Of a stretch of 64,000 nt of DNA, positions 1-8,409 are shown piece after piece. Position numbers and translations under genes: made by a program. This stretch comes from Flavobacterium endophyticum (GTDB taxonomy: Bacteria > Bacteroidota > Bacteroidia > Flavobacteriales > Flavobacteriaceae). The stretch lies in assembly GCF_003634455.1 (NCBI RefSeq), contig NZ_RBLC01000001.1, forward strand, positions 868,001 to 932,000, in the 5' to 3' direction. The number at the start of each line of letters is the position of its first letter. The first letter of the stretch is position 1. The notes beneath the pieces are model-generated. The model was not told the DNA's origin and ran no database searches. It was given only the letters and a program-made list of their open reading frames with translations.

Positions 1-255
1 GTCATTCCGTTCGGAAAAGGAATCTGCGGACAGGTTGCTGTTTCTAATCAAAATTTCGTCGTTCCAGACGTAAAAGCCCAAGACAACTACATAGCCTGCA
101 GCTTTACTGTAAAATCTGAAATCGTGATTCCGCTTTTCGTTGAAGGAAAAAACATCGGACAAATAGATATCGATTCTAATGTCCTAGATCCGTTTACAGA
201 AATGGACGAACGATTTTTGGAATTTGTAAATGCAGAAATAGCTAAATTATTTTAG
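1..255 (+). CDS. GAF-domain protein, free methionine-(R)-sulfoxide reductase-like (3' part)
   Basis: An open frame runs from base 1 to the TAG at 253-255, so only the last 84 residues of a gene that starts upstream are present. The piece has the C-terminal half of a GAF domain: GKGICGQVA, then YIACSF followed by KSEIVIPLF, and a closing GQIDIDS strand. In free methionine-(R)-sulfoxide reductases (MsrC/YebR) the two cysteines in these places take part in reducing free Met-R-SO, and both are kept here. The likely role is cytoplasmic oxidative-damage repair. The N-terminal third with another family cysteine is outside the window, so a non-catalytic GAF protein cannot be excluded. Confidence 0.8.
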   Translation, partial: VIPFGKGICGQVAVSNQNFVVPDVKAQDNYIACSFTVKSEIVIPLFVEGKNIGQIDIDSNVLDPFTEMDERFLEFVNAEIAKLF

Positions 256-385
256 TTATCTAAAAATCCCTGAAAGCAAAGGCTTGAAAGATTCTATTGA
301 CTAAGCCATTAGTCTAGAATTGTATAGAAGATTTTATTTTTTTTAATCTTTCAATCTGAAAATTATTTTTTCTAAAAATAAATAT

Positions 386-393
386 TACCTTTG
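386..393 (+). promoter_or_regulatory. -7 box of the rpsO promoter
   Basis: TACCTTTG matches the Bacteroidota -7 consensus TAnnTTTG exactly and lies 54 bases before the rpsO ATG. No clear -33 TTG was found at the usual distance. Confidence 0.55.
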
Positions 394-447
394 CACACGA
401 ATAAGAAAAACTTATTCATACATAATAATCATTTAAATAATATTAGC

Positions 448-717
448 ATGTACTTAACTAATGAAGTTAAAGCAGAAATCTTCGCTAAACACGGAGGAAA
501 AGCTGAAAATACAGGTTCAGCAGAAGGTCAAATCGCGTTGTTCACATTCAGAATCAGCCACTTGACAGAGCATTTGAAAAAAAATCGTCACGATTACAAT
601 ACAGAGCGTTCGCTTGTCCTACTAGTAGGTAAAAGAAGAAGCTTGCTTGATTATCTTAAAAAGAAAGATATCAACAGATATCGTGAGATTATCAAAGAAT
701 TGAATATTAGAAAATAA
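448..717 (+). CDS. rpsO: 30S ribosomal protein S15
   Basis: Encodes 89 residues, the normal length of S15, which binds the central domain of 16S rRNA in the small subunit. The sequence shows the family pattern: an N-terminal helix, GSAEGQIALFTFRI, HLKKNRHDYNTERSL and a basic tail with GKRRSLLDYLKKKD. A longer frame begins at 391, but its first codon lies inside the promoter -7 box and the family start is MYLTNE, so the ATG at 448 is chosen. A terminator follows, then pnp in the same direction. The rpsO-pnp order is widespread in bacteria. Confidence 0.97.
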   Translation: MYLTNEVKAEIFAKHGGKAENTGSAEGQIALFTFRISHLTEHLKKNRHDYNTERSLVLLVGKRRSLLDYLKKKDINRYREIIKELNIRK

Positions 718-726
718 TTTCAATAG

Positions 727-753
727 AAAAGAGGTGCTCACGCGCCTCTTTTT
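727..753 (+). terminator. Terminator after rpsO
   Basis: An 8-bp GC-rich stem (AGAGGTGC with GCGCCTCT, one G-U pair) has a TCAC loop and is followed by TTTTTGTTTTT. It begins ten bases after the rpsO stop codon. Confidence 0.8.
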
Positions 754-791
754 GTTTTTACACATATTGCAAGAAAAGTTTGGTTTTTCAT

Positions 792-842
792 TGGGTTTTA
801 GACAACTACACACAACAACAACTACAACACAACTAAAACCCA
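792..842 (+). promoter_or_regulatory. Leader hairpin with long CA-rich loop upstream of pnp
   Basis: TGGGTTTTAG at 792-801 pairs perfectly with CTAAAACCCA at 833-842. The 31-base loop is made almost only of A and C (repeats of ACAAC), so it should be unstructured. The structure ends 27 bases before the pnp start and has no T-tract, so it does not look like a terminator. It may be an mRNA leader element for PNPase control; that role is an inference. Confidence 0.45.
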
Positions 843-869
843 TTGTTTAATCAATTAGAGAATTAATTT

Positions 870-3023
870 ATGATTCCACAATTATTTGTAGAAAGCATCG
901 ATTTAGGTGATGGAAGAAGCATCACAATCGAGACAGGGCGTTTGGCAAAACAAGCTGACGGTTCTGTAGTAGTAAGAATTGGAAAAACTGTTATTTTAGG
1001 TACAGTTGTTTCCGCAAGAAAAGCAAGTCCAGGTATCGATTTTTTACCATTAACGGTAGATTATCGTGAAAAATTTGCTGCAGCAGGTCGTTTTCCTGGC
1101 GGTTTCTTCAAAAGAGAAGCTCGTCCAAGTGATAGCGAAGTATTAACAATGAGATTAGTTGACCGTGTTTTACGTCCACTTTTCCCAAGCGATTACCATG
1201 CAGAGGTTCAAGTTATGATTCAATTAATGTCTCATGACGAAGACGTTATGCCTGATGCATTAGCAGGTTTGGCCGCTTCGGCTGCGCTTGCTTTGTCTGA
1301 CATTCCTTTTGAAACTTTAATTTCTGAAGCAAGAGTTGGAAGAATTGATGGAAAATTCATCATCAACCCATCACGCGCACAATTAGAATTGTCTGATATT
1401 GACATGATGATTGGAGCTTCAAGAGATTCTATCGCAATGGTAGAAGGTGAAATGAAAGAAATTTCAGAAAAAGAAATGGTGGAAGCCATTAAATTTGCTC
1501 ACGAACATATCAAAGTACAAATCGATGCTCAAGAAAGATTAGCAGCGGCTTTTGGAAAAAAAGAAATTCGTGAATACGAAAAAGAAAAATCTGACGACGC
1601 TATTTACGCAAAAGTAAAAGAAGCGGCTTATGATAAAATTTACGCAATTGCAAGCAAAGGTTCGGCAAAACACGAACGTTCTGATGCATTTGATGCCGTA
1701 AAAGAAGAAGTAAAAGCATTATTTACAGAAGAAGAATTGTTAGAAAATGGAGATTTAGTTTCTAAATATTTCTACAAAACTAACAAAGAAGCTGTCCGTA
1801 ATGTGACTTTAGATTTAGGAACTCGTCTTGACGGAAGAAAAACTACAGAAATCAGACCTATCTGGAGCGAAGTAGATTATCTGCCATCAGTTCACGGTTC
1901 TGCATTGTTTACGCGTGGAGAAACTCAAGCTTTGGCAACTGCAACTTTAGGAACTTCTAGAGAAGCAAACCAAATTGATTCGCCATCAGAACAAGGAGAA
2001 GAAAAATTCTACTTGCACTATAACTTCCCTCCATTTTCAACAGGAGAAGCTCGTCCTTTAAGAGGAACTTCAAGAAGAGAAGTGGGTCACGGAAACTTGG
2101 CGCAAAGAGCCTTGAAAAATATGATTCCTGCTGATTGTCCTTATACAATCCGTGTGGTTTCTGAAGTTTTAGAATCTAACGGATCTTCTTCAATGGCTAC
2201 CGTTTGTGCTGGAACATTATCTTTGATGGATGCCGGTATTCAAATGATTCGTCCAGTTTCTGGAATTGCGATGGGATTGATTACTGATGGAGATCGTTTT
2301 GCTGTTTTATCTGATATCTTAGGTGACGAAGATCACTTGGGAGATATGGATTTCAAGGTAACTGGAACTTCTGAAGGAATTACAGCTTGTCAAATGGACA
2401 TCAAAATTGACGGATTGAAATATGAAATCATGGAGCAAGCTTTGGCTCAAGCTCGTGAAGGACGTCTGCATATCTTAGGAAAATTGATGGAAACTTTAGA
2501 TCGCCCAAGAGCGGATGTTAAAGTTCACGCTCCTAAAATCATCATGCGTACAATCCCTGGTGCTTTCATTGGTGCATTGATCGGACCTGGCGGAAAAGTA
2601 ATCCAAGAATTACAAAAAGCTACTGGAACGACAATCGTTATCAATGAAGTGGACGAACAAGGTGTTGTTGAAATCCTTGGAACAGATCCTGATGGAATCG
2701 CAGCTGTATTGGCAAAAATCGATTCTATCATCTTCAAACCACAAATGGGAGAAGCTTACGAAGTAAAAGTTATTAAAATGCTTGACTTTGGTGCTGTTGT
2801 AGAATATACTGCTGCTCCAGGAAACGAAGTATTGCTTCACGTATCAGAGTTGGCTTGGGAAAGAACTGAAAATGTTTCTGATGTTGTAAAAATGGGCGAT
2901 GTTTTCCAAGTGAAATACTTGGGCGTTGATCCAAAAACAAGAAAAGAAAAAGTTTCAAGAAAAGCATTGCTTCCTAGACCTCCAAGAGAAGAATCAAAAC
3001 CTCCAAGAGAGGAGAAAAAATAA
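870..3023 (+). CDS. pnp: Polyribonucleotide nucleotidyltransferase (PNPase)
   Basis: Encodes 717 residues, the normal length. PNPase degrades RNA 3' to 5' with phosphate and works in cytoplasmic mRNA turnover as a trimer. Domain order is clear: RNase PH domain 1 (about 12-145), an alpha-helical linker, RNase PH domain 2 with [13 protein letters not shown] near residue 436, a KH domain with GPGGKVIQ near 572, and an S1 domain from about 626 to 700. The C-terminus is a basic, proline-rich tail. The ATG at 870 gives the usual N-terminus. A CA-loop hairpin lies just upstream and a strong terminator just downstream. Confidence 0.98.
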   Translation: MIPQLFVESIDLGDGRSITIETGRLAKQADGSVVVRIGKTVILGTVVSARKASPGIDFLPLTVDYREKFAAAGRFPGGFFKREARPSDSEVLTMRLVDRVLRPLFPSDYHAEVQVMIQLMSHDEDVMPDALAGLAASAALALSDIPFETLISEARVGRIDGKFIINPSRAQLELSDIDMMIGASRDSIAMVEGEMKEISEKEMVEAIKFAHEHIKVQIDAQERLAAAFGKKEIREYEKEKSDDAIYAKVKEAAYDKIYAIASKGSAKHERSDAFDAVKEEVKALFTEEELLENGDLVSKYFYKTNKEAVRNVTLDLGTRLDGRKTTEIRPIWSEVDYLPSVHGSALFTRGETQALATATLGTSREANQIDSPSEQGEEKFYLHYNFPPFSTGEARPLRGTSRREVGHGNLAQRALKNMIPADCPYTIRVVSEVLESNGSSSMATVCAGTLSLMDAGIQMIRPVSGIAMGLITDGDRFAVLSDILGDEDHLGDMDFKVTGTSEGITACQMDIKIDGLKYEIMEQALAQAREGRLHILGKLMETLDRPRADVKVHAPKIIMRTIPGAFIGALIGPGGKVIQELQKATGTTIVINEVDEQGVVEILGTDPDGIAAVLAKIDSIIFKPQMGEAYEVKVIKMLDFGAVVEYTAAPGNEVLLHVSELAWERTENVSDVVKMGDVFQVKYLGVDPKTRKEKVSRKALLPRPPREESKPPREEKK

Positions 3024-3053
3024 TTAATTTTTATATAAAGGTTAATTCAACTG

Positions 3054-3086
3054 AAGCCCCGTTTCATTAATTTGAAATGGGGCTTT
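3054..3086 (+). terminator. Terminator after pnp (copy 1 of a repeated terminator)
   Basis: AAGCCCC pairs with GGGGCTT, extended inward by GTTTCA with TGAAAT, followed by TTTT. The hairpin and its flank (ending TTTTAAGTT...) recur almost unchanged at 7354-7387. Confidence 0.85.
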
Positions 3087-3161
3087 TAAGTTTTTATGAT
3101 TTTTTACGCAACCTTTTCATCTTTCTAAGTCTTTTTTATAGAAAACCTTAAAAGATTAATT

Positions 3162-4004
3162 ATGAAAAAGCTTGCGATTTATTTTGTTTTGGGAATAAGC
3201 ATCAGCTTAATTTCTTGTTCCAATGATGAGAGCAACGATTCTCCAGAAAACGGAAACTTAATGACTCTTAAAAAAGCGGTAATCATTTCTTCGAATACGG
3301 CTGGGCATTATAGCAAAAGAATAGTATATTATTCAGACAATAAGGCATTTGCCGACACTACTTTTGATGCTCAGAATCAATGGTACACAAGACGTGTCAT
3401 TTCTACAGAAGGAAATATAAAAAAGTACACAAGCTACACTACTGACGGCTCTAGCGATGTAAGTCAAATCGAAGGCTATGACACTCAAGGCAAATTAATT
3501 TCCCGCCACACATCACCTGCTAACAATGCAATCAGTTTTACATATGTCTATAATCCGGATAACACGATTACTTCCGTCATGCATAATGACATCAATAACC
3601 AGACCTCCAATTACAGGAAGTATTACAAAAACAGCAATGGAATAATTTATAAAGAATTAGATATCCTTACCAATAAAGAAAGGATTATTACATTTCAAGG
3701 TGACAAGCCGATTTCAATCTCTGACGGCACTACATCAATTACATTCAATTACTTCCCAAATCCGAAACCGAGCAATCTCTTAAGGACCCCTACCGAACTA
3801 AACAATAGTATCTTGATTGCGAACGATCTTCAAAAATTAGGGCGCGAAGGTAATTTTTATCCGCAGGAAATTAATAATTCTGAGAACACCTACGAGACCA
3901 TTTTTAACGGATTCAATTATAAGATGTCTGAAAAACATACTTACGTCAATCAGAATTCTCCGAATGTCACATCCACATACGAAACCACTTATTTCTATAA
4001 TTAA
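3162..4004 (+). CDS. Putative lipoprotein of unknown function
   Basis: Encodes 280 residues. The N-terminus MKKLAIYFVLGISISLISC is a lipoprotein signal peptide with lipobox cysteine at residue 19, followed by Ser/Asn/Asp/Glu-rich residues, as is common for exported Bacteroidota lipoproteins. The rest is rich in beta strand, with repeated Tyr/Thr segments (YSDNKAFADT, YVYNPDNTI, FNYFPNP) resembling the tandem YD-like strands of many Bacteroidota surface lipoproteins. I do not recognise a named family. It is the first gene of a probable four-gene unit with the next lipoprotein, the ECF sigma factor and its membrane partner, so it could be a surface component or target of that signalling system. 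Confidence 0.75.
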   Translation: MKKLAIYFVLGISISLISCSNDESNDSPENGNLMTLKKAVIISSNTAGHYSKRIVYYSDNKAFADTTFDAQNQWYTRRVISTEGNIKKYTSYTTDGSSDVSQIEGYDTQGKLISRHTSPANNAISFTYVYNPDNTITSVMHNDINNQTSNYRKYYKNSNGIIYKELDILTNKERIITFQGDKPISISDGTTSITFNYFPNPKPSNLLRTPTELNNSILIANDLQKLGREGNFYPQEINNSENTYETIFNGFNYKMSEKHTYVNQNSPNVTSTYETTYFYN

Positions 4005-4051
4005 ACAATCTATGATTATGTAAATTATTATTTTCTTCAAAAAAATTAGCT

Positions 4052-5338
4052 ATGAAAAAAAACAAACTTATTTTATTCGGCCTTTTCTTTATTCTTCTTG
4101 GAATAAATGGCTGTGGCAATGATTGGGATGACAATGAATCGGTTAACGTGGTAAGAAACGTAATCACTAAAGATTCCGAACTGTTCAAGCTTATTGAAGG
4201 CGTAACTTCCGAAGGAAACAATCCTACAGAGCATGTAGTCTGCCTTGATTTTATCTACCCAATAAACGTTTTGGTTTATGACTCAGATTTGCACCAAATC
4301 GGCATCCATAACCTGATCGGCGACAACCAATTCAGCGCATTTTTAGGGCAATTGCCTAGCGATCATTCTATCAGTATTAGCTATCCCATCAGCACGACTT
4401 TGGCAGATGGTACGATCTTTAGGATAAACAACAATCAGGAACTGAAACTGGCAATCGATAGCTGTTCCAAAGAAGACATCATAAGCTATTGTAGCGGTTT
4501 ATTCGGCGATAATTCTCCATGCGTTTGGAAAATCCAATACACCGATGGAGAAGACAATAAATATACGAGCGGCTTTTTCGAAGCAAATGGCGATGGTTCT
4601 CTAACTTTTCGATTTGACGGAACAAGTTATGTTGGGACATGGGTGTTTTTATTTGTCGATGACAAACTTCACATGAATATTCATCTCGGAGGAACTTCAC
4701 AAATGGCGCAAGACTTGAGTATTGACAGAGAAGTAGAAGTCACCGAAACCGAAATGCGAATACTGAACGGCCAAAAAGATATTATTTTAAGAAAATCTTG
4801 CCAAACCTTAACAGAATACCATGTTGGCGAAACAGGTCCAGCAGGAGGAATTGTTTTTTACGATAAAGGAAGCTATAGCGAAGGCTGGCGGTATATCGAA
4901 ACTTCCTTAATTGATTTAGGTCCATTTGAATGGGGATGCTCTGGTTCGCAAACCCAAAGCATCAGCAAGCCTGAAATTGGAAGCGGGCTGTTTAATTCTG
5001 CTGTAATAGCCAATTATCATGATGATTTGACGAACTATTATGCAGTGCCTGCAATTTGCAATGCTTTGAACAATGGTACCGTTGCCGCCAAGAAAGCCTT
5101 ACAATACAACTTAAACAGCTATAAAGACTGGTTTTTACCTTCTGAAAATGAATTGCAATTAATATATCAAAACCTACATATGCAAAACTTGGGCAATTAT
5201 ACAAATTCATTATATTGGAGTTCTACAGAAATAGATGGTACTACAGCAAAAGCAATTGACTTTAGCAATGGCACTTCAGTTTCTGTAGCAAAAATCCCGT
5301 CATTTGTTATAAATACTAGAGCTGTCAGATATTTTTAA
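4052..5338 (+). CDS. Lipoprotein with C-terminal DUF1566/Lcl-like domain
   Basis: Encodes 428 residues. A signal peptide ends at the lipobox LGINGC (cysteine near residue 21), followed by acidic residues. The middle (about 150-255) has paired cysteines and a CVWKIQYTDGEDNKYTSG segment of unknown fold. The last 165 residues look like the DUF1566 (Lcl C-terminal) domain: VGETGPAGGIVFYDKGSY, WGCSG, KDWFLPSENEL, YWSSTE and RAVRYF. Domains of this type occur in surface and adhesion proteins. The gene is 47 bases after the preceding lipoprotein and 30 bases before the sigma gene, which suggests one transcript. Cell-surface display is inferred. Confidence 0.8.
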   Translation: MKKNKLILFGLFFILLGINGCGNDWDDNESVNVVRNVITKDSELFKLIEGVTSEGNNPTEHVVCLDFIYPINVLVYDSDLHQIGIHNLIGDNQFSAFLGQLPSDHSISISYPISTTLADGTIFRINNNQELKLAIDSCSKEDIISYCSGLFGDNSPCVWKIQYTDGEDNKYTSGFFEANGDGSLTFRFDGTSYVGTWVFLFVDDKLHMNIHLGGTSQMAQDLSIDREVEVTETEMRILNGQKDIILRKSCQTLTEYHVGETGPAGGIVFYDKGSYSEGWRYIETSLIDLGPFEWGCSGSQTQSISKPEIGSGLFNSAVIANYHDDLTNYYAVPAICNALNNGTVAAKKALQYNLNSYKDWFLPSENELQLIYQNLHMQNLGNYTNSLYWSSTEIDGTTAKAIDFSNGTSVSVAKIPSFVINTRAVRYF

Positions 5339-5368
5339 AGTCAACTAATTTAAAGTACGTACTATCCA

Positions 5369-5920
5369 TTGAACTTAGAAAGCCTCATAAAGGACTGCAT
5401 CAGGCAAAAAAGCAAGGCACAAGAAGAATTATACAACAGGTATAAAGATATTCTTTTTGTGCTGAGCTTAAAGTATTGCAGCAATGAGGCCGAAGCCGAA
5501 GATAACCTGCACAATGCTTTCATTGAAATATTCACCAATATTAAAAAATACAATGGCTCGGGATCTTTTGAAGGTTGGATAAAACGAATTACCATAAACA
5601 AAGCCATCGACAGTTATAAAAAAAGCTACCAGATGGTTCCGATCAAAGATGATTTTCAAGACACTTTGATTGAAGAAAAAGAAATCGATTTTTCTTTAGA
5701 TACGATTTTATCATTGATTCAAGAGCTTCCAACGCAATACCGATTGGTTTTCAGCTTGTATGAACTGGATGATTATTCACATAAAGAAATAGCGCAAATG
5801 CTGGAAATTTCAGAAAATACGTCCAAATCGAATTTGCATAGGGCCAAAACCATCTTGAAAGAAAAAATAAAGCAGAAAAATTCATTCCAGAACAATTACA
5901 ATATTAGCAATGGAGAATAA
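5369..5920 (+). CDS. ECF-type RNA polymerase sigma factor
   Basis: Encodes 183 residues with the two ECF domains. Region 2 is about 10-75 (ELYNRYKDILFVLSLKYC, then AEDNLHNAFIEIF and GSGSFEGWIKRI). Region 4 is about 115-170 (LPTQYRLVFSLYELDDYSHK, EIAQMLEISENTSKSNLHRA). It directs RNA polymerase to a small envelope regulon in this sigma class. The start is TTG: an in-frame stop at 5351-5353 leaves no ATG upstream, and the next methionine is deep in the protein. Its 3' end overlaps the next gene by 11 bases, typical of a sigma/anti-sigma pair. A paralogue is encoded at 38943-39503. Confidence 0.9.
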   Translation: MNLESLIKDCIRQKSKAQEELYNRYKDILFVLSLKYCSNEAEAEDNLHNAFIEIFTNIKKYNGSGSFEGWIKRITINKAIDSYKKSYQMVPIKDDFQDTLIEEKEIDFSLDTILSLIQELPTQYRLVFSLYELDDYSHKEIAQMLEISENTSKSNLHRAKTILKEKIKQKNSFQNNYNISNGE

Positions 5921-7325
5921 AAAAGACATAGGAAAAGCATTTAGGGACAAAATTGACGGTTTGGATAAATCTCCAAGCCCTAAAGTTTGGGACTCAATAA
6001 ATGCCGAGCTGAAAAAAAAGAAAAAAAGAAGACTGTTGCCATTCTGGATAAAAACTACCGGAATCGCGATCTTATTTCTATTCTTATTGCTACCTTTTTC
6101 AACATTGGAATGGAGCAGAAATTTTCCGTTTTACAATAATAATAAGACAGATGCTACTGAGAAAAACAACACTAGCAATGGTACCAATGACAATAACAGT
6201 TCTACTACAAACTCTACCGATACTTCAAATTCTGGTAATTCTAAAATAGGTCATGAGAAAATCAATTCTCCAACTTCACAAGACAACGCTAATAGTTCCG
6301 ACAATGCTTCAGCACGTAACAGCATAAGTTCATCTGAAAAATCAAAAATCACCAAATTCAAATCAAGCAATGCATTTCAAAAAAAATCAAAAATTAAAGC
6401 TTTAGCGCAAAATTCTTCCAAAGCAGCAAAAAGTAAAAGTAAAAAATCACGTCTTGGGAATAGGTCTTCAGAAAAAGCTCCATTTGAAAAAGATGTCTTA
6501 TCTCAAACCACAAATACAACTATTGCCGAGAATCAAAGGAACTACATTCCAAATACAGAAACTGATTTAACTCCGGCAGAAAAAAAGAAGGACAGCCTAA
6601 AAGAGAAAAAGAAAGAAAAAAAGCCTGAAGTAAAAGACGAGAAAAAAACCGTAAAAGACAGTGTCAAACCTTTTAGCAAATTCTATGTTTTTGGATATGT
6701 TGCTCCTACTTACTATGGTCTGTTTTCAAACAAATCTTCTTTAGACAGCCGCCTTGAAAACAATAAATCTAGTGCTGAATTTACGTTCAATTTTGGCGGT
6801 TATATTGGCGTAAATATAACTGAAAGACTAAATCTTCGATTAGGTGCCAGCCTTTCCAAGTTTAATACTACAACTCAAAATGTGAACTTTAATACAAGTA
6901 ACTTTGAAAATATAGAATATAAGCCAGGCATTACAAACAGTTCGATTGTGGCGCAATTTAACAATGAAAATCTTGATATCCGAGAAGAATATTCTTTTTT
7001 AGAGATTCCGTTTGAACTCAAGTATACTTTGTTAGATAAAAAAATCGGAATGGAGGTCATCGGCGGCATCAGCACCTTGTACCTGAATAAAAATACCATA
7101 GAGGTCGAAAAAAACAACCAAAGCCTCATCATTGGTAAAAGAAGTGATCTTCTAAAAGTACATTTCACAACGAATTTTGGAGCAGGATTCTATTATAAAA
7201 TATCCAAAAATTTACGTTTCAACGCTGAGCCTATTTTTAAATATCATTTCAATCCTTCGGAAGGCTCACCTAAAAAAATATCCTTTGGACTCCAGACTGG
7301 ACTCCAGTATAATTTAAACAATTAG
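5910..7325 (+). CDS. Putative dual-membrane anti-sigma factor: inner-membrane anti-sigma end fused to outer-membrane barrel
   Basis: Encodes 471 residues in four parts. Residues 1-41 are a cytoplasmic segment with FRDKIDGLDKSPSPKVWDSI, ending in a Lys/Arg cluster. Residues 42-63 are one hydrophobic helix. Residues about 65-250 are a low-complexity Asn/Ser/Thr then Lys/Glu linker. Residues about 255-471 are alternating strands like an outer-membrane beta-barrel (FYVFGYVAPTYYG, FGGYIGVNITERLNLRLG, FGLQTGLQYNLNN). The N-terminal motif is shared with the anti-sigma candidate at 38252-38956. The gene overlaps the ECF sigma gene. Family knowledge: dual membrane-spanning anti-sigma factors (Dma) described in Bacteroides have this topology. 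The sigma partnership is inferred from the overlap. Confidence 0.75.
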   Translation: MENKKDIGKAFRDKIDGLDKSPSPKVWDSINAELKKKKKRRLLPFWIKTTGIAILFLFLLLPFSTLEWSRNFPFYNNNKTDATEKNNTSNGTNDNNSSTTNSTDTSNSGNSKIGHEKINSPTSQDNANSSDNASARNSISSSEKSKITKFKSSNAFQKKSKIKALAQNSSKAAKSKSKKSRLGNRSSEKAPFEKDVLSQTTNTTIAENQRNYIPNTETDLTPAEKKKDSLKEKKKEKKPEVKDEKKTVKDSVKPFSKFYVFGYVAPTYYGLFSNKSSLDSRLENNKSSAEFTFNFGGYIGVNITERLNLRLGASLSKFNTTTQNVNFNTSNFENIEYKPGITNSSIVAQFNNENLDIREEYSFLEIPFELKYTLLDKKIGMEVIGGISTLYLNKNTIEVEKNNQSLIIGKRSDLLKVHFTTNFGAGFYYKISKNLRFNAEPIFKYHFNPSEGSPKKISFGLQTGLQYNLNN

Positions 7326-7630
7326 TTAGTTAGATAAGTTGGTTAGTTATCTTAGCCCTGTTTCATTAATTTGGAATGGGGCTTTTAAGTTGTATGTGGA
7401 TTTTGTCGCAAAATATCATTTACAGCAAAAACTGGTATTCTTAATTGTCAGGTTTATTCTCATTAATAGTTCATGTCTCTTTTTCTTCTTTCCGTGACAT
7501 CTATTTTCCAGTTCGTAGCATTTTCTTCCATAAAAAACCGAATTGCCTTTACTTTTACTAAGCAAAACAAGCAATCTTGGCGGATACCGAAAAGCCATAT
7601 GAGTAGGAACAACCACAAAAATCTAGAATC
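7326..7630. other. Intergenic stretch without a gene
   Basis: This 305-base gap begins with TTAGTTAG-type simple repeats, then the second copy of the pnp-type terminator (7354-7387) and a short stretch resembling the DNA after the first copy. The rest is AT-rich, with no recognisable promoter box and only short frames that look accidental. Confidence 0.6.
7354..7387 (+). terminator. Terminator of the sigma module (copy 2 of the repeated terminator)
   Basis: AGCCCTGTTTCATTAATTTG then GAATGGGGCTTTT differs from the pnp terminator at 3054-3086 by only a few bases, and similarity continues about 25 bases downstream. It ends the probable 3162-7325 transcript. Confidence 0.8.
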
Positions 7631-8311
7631 ATGTCACAACAATTCAATTTAAAAACAGTATTTACAAACGAGCAATTACAAATCATGTATGCAACAGGAA
7701 CAAACGTCGTTGTTGGAAAACCTTCTGACGGACGTTCAACAAATGTTGCATGGCAAGTTTTCAAGCCCTTGCAAACAAACCTATTTTCATGGAAAGAAGA
7801 ATATGGAATTTACGCATCGGCTGCTGACATCAGAAATGGTGCGACCTTATCTCAATTATCAAACACTCCAATTGGATCAGAAATGGGTAAACAATATGTA
7901 TTACAAGACTCTGGAAGAATCGTTGGACCTATGGGTGGAGGATATCCAAACGCATTTTTATTATTAAACCAATTTGGAATGAAACCTTATATGACAGTTG
8001 GTCTTCATCAAAATGCCACCGTGAATGGAATTGAAAGAATTGGAAATGCCGTTTCTGCAATTCCAGCTTTAATGCAAAGTACTGCGGTAATGTCCCCAAA
8101 CACCACTCTTCATATCTGGTTGCAATCTCAAGTTGTTAGCAATTCAGTTGTTACTACTATAACCTCTCCTATTACTGAATTAAAATTTGGAGGCAATGTA
8201 ACTGAAATTTCAATTACGTATGACTCTGCGACTGGAAAATTTGTTCCAGTAAAAAGCGGCGCGTTAAAAAGCGCTTCAGAACCATTAAATTATATTGAGC
8301 CTTCTCTATAA
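7631..8311 (+). CDS. Hypothetical protein, unknown family
   Basis: Encodes 226 residues from an ATG, followed by a clear terminator, and uses codons like its neighbours, so it looks like a real gene. There is no signal peptide or membrane segment, so it should be cytoplasmic or leave the cell by an atypical route. The sequence is rich in Gly, Asn, Ser, Thr and Gln, with probable beta strands: VVVGKPSDGRSTNVAWQVF, WKEEYGIYASAADI, GPMGGGYPNAFLLLNQFG, TLHIWLQSQVV. Only one cysteine-free core is visible and no catalytic motif. It stands alone between two terminators in the accessory block between pnp and rpoD. I do not recognise it. Confidence 0.65.
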   Translation: MSQQFNLKTVFTNEQLQIMYATGTNVVVGKPSDGRSTNVAWQVFKPLQTNLFSWKEEYGIYASAADIRNGATLSQLSNTPIGSEMGKQYVLQDSGRIVGPMGGGYPNAFLLLNQFGMKPYMTVGLHQNATVNGIERIGNAVSAIPALMQSTAVMSPNTTLHIWLQSQVVSNSVVTTITSPITELKFGGNVTEISITYDSATGKFVPVKSGALKSASEPLNYIEPSL

Positions 8312-8320
8312 TTATAAAGA

Positions 8321-8357
8321 ATAAAAGTGGCTACCTATACCTAGTAGCCACTTTTAT
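8321..8357 (+). terminator. Terminator between convergent genes
   Basis: A 12-bp stem (AAAAGTGGCTAC with GTAGCCACTTTT) flanked by A and T runs lies between the 226-residue orphan and the minus-strand OMP gene. It could work in both directions. Confidence 0.8.
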
Positions 8358-8409
8358 TATTCTTAAATCTATGTAAGCTTGGATATTTTTAGCATTTTTT
8401 TATCTCTAT

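Noticed and set aside
3108..3131. GCAACC followed by AGTC upstream of the first sigma module, resembling the ECF promoter found later
   Set aside because: The spacer is 14 bases rather than 16 and the -10 lacks CGTC; it also lies within the pnp terminator flank. Kept only as a weak possibility.
7416..7616. 66-codon minus-strand frame in the gap before the orphan gene
   Set aside because: No start context, no family features, and composition like random AT-rich DNA.
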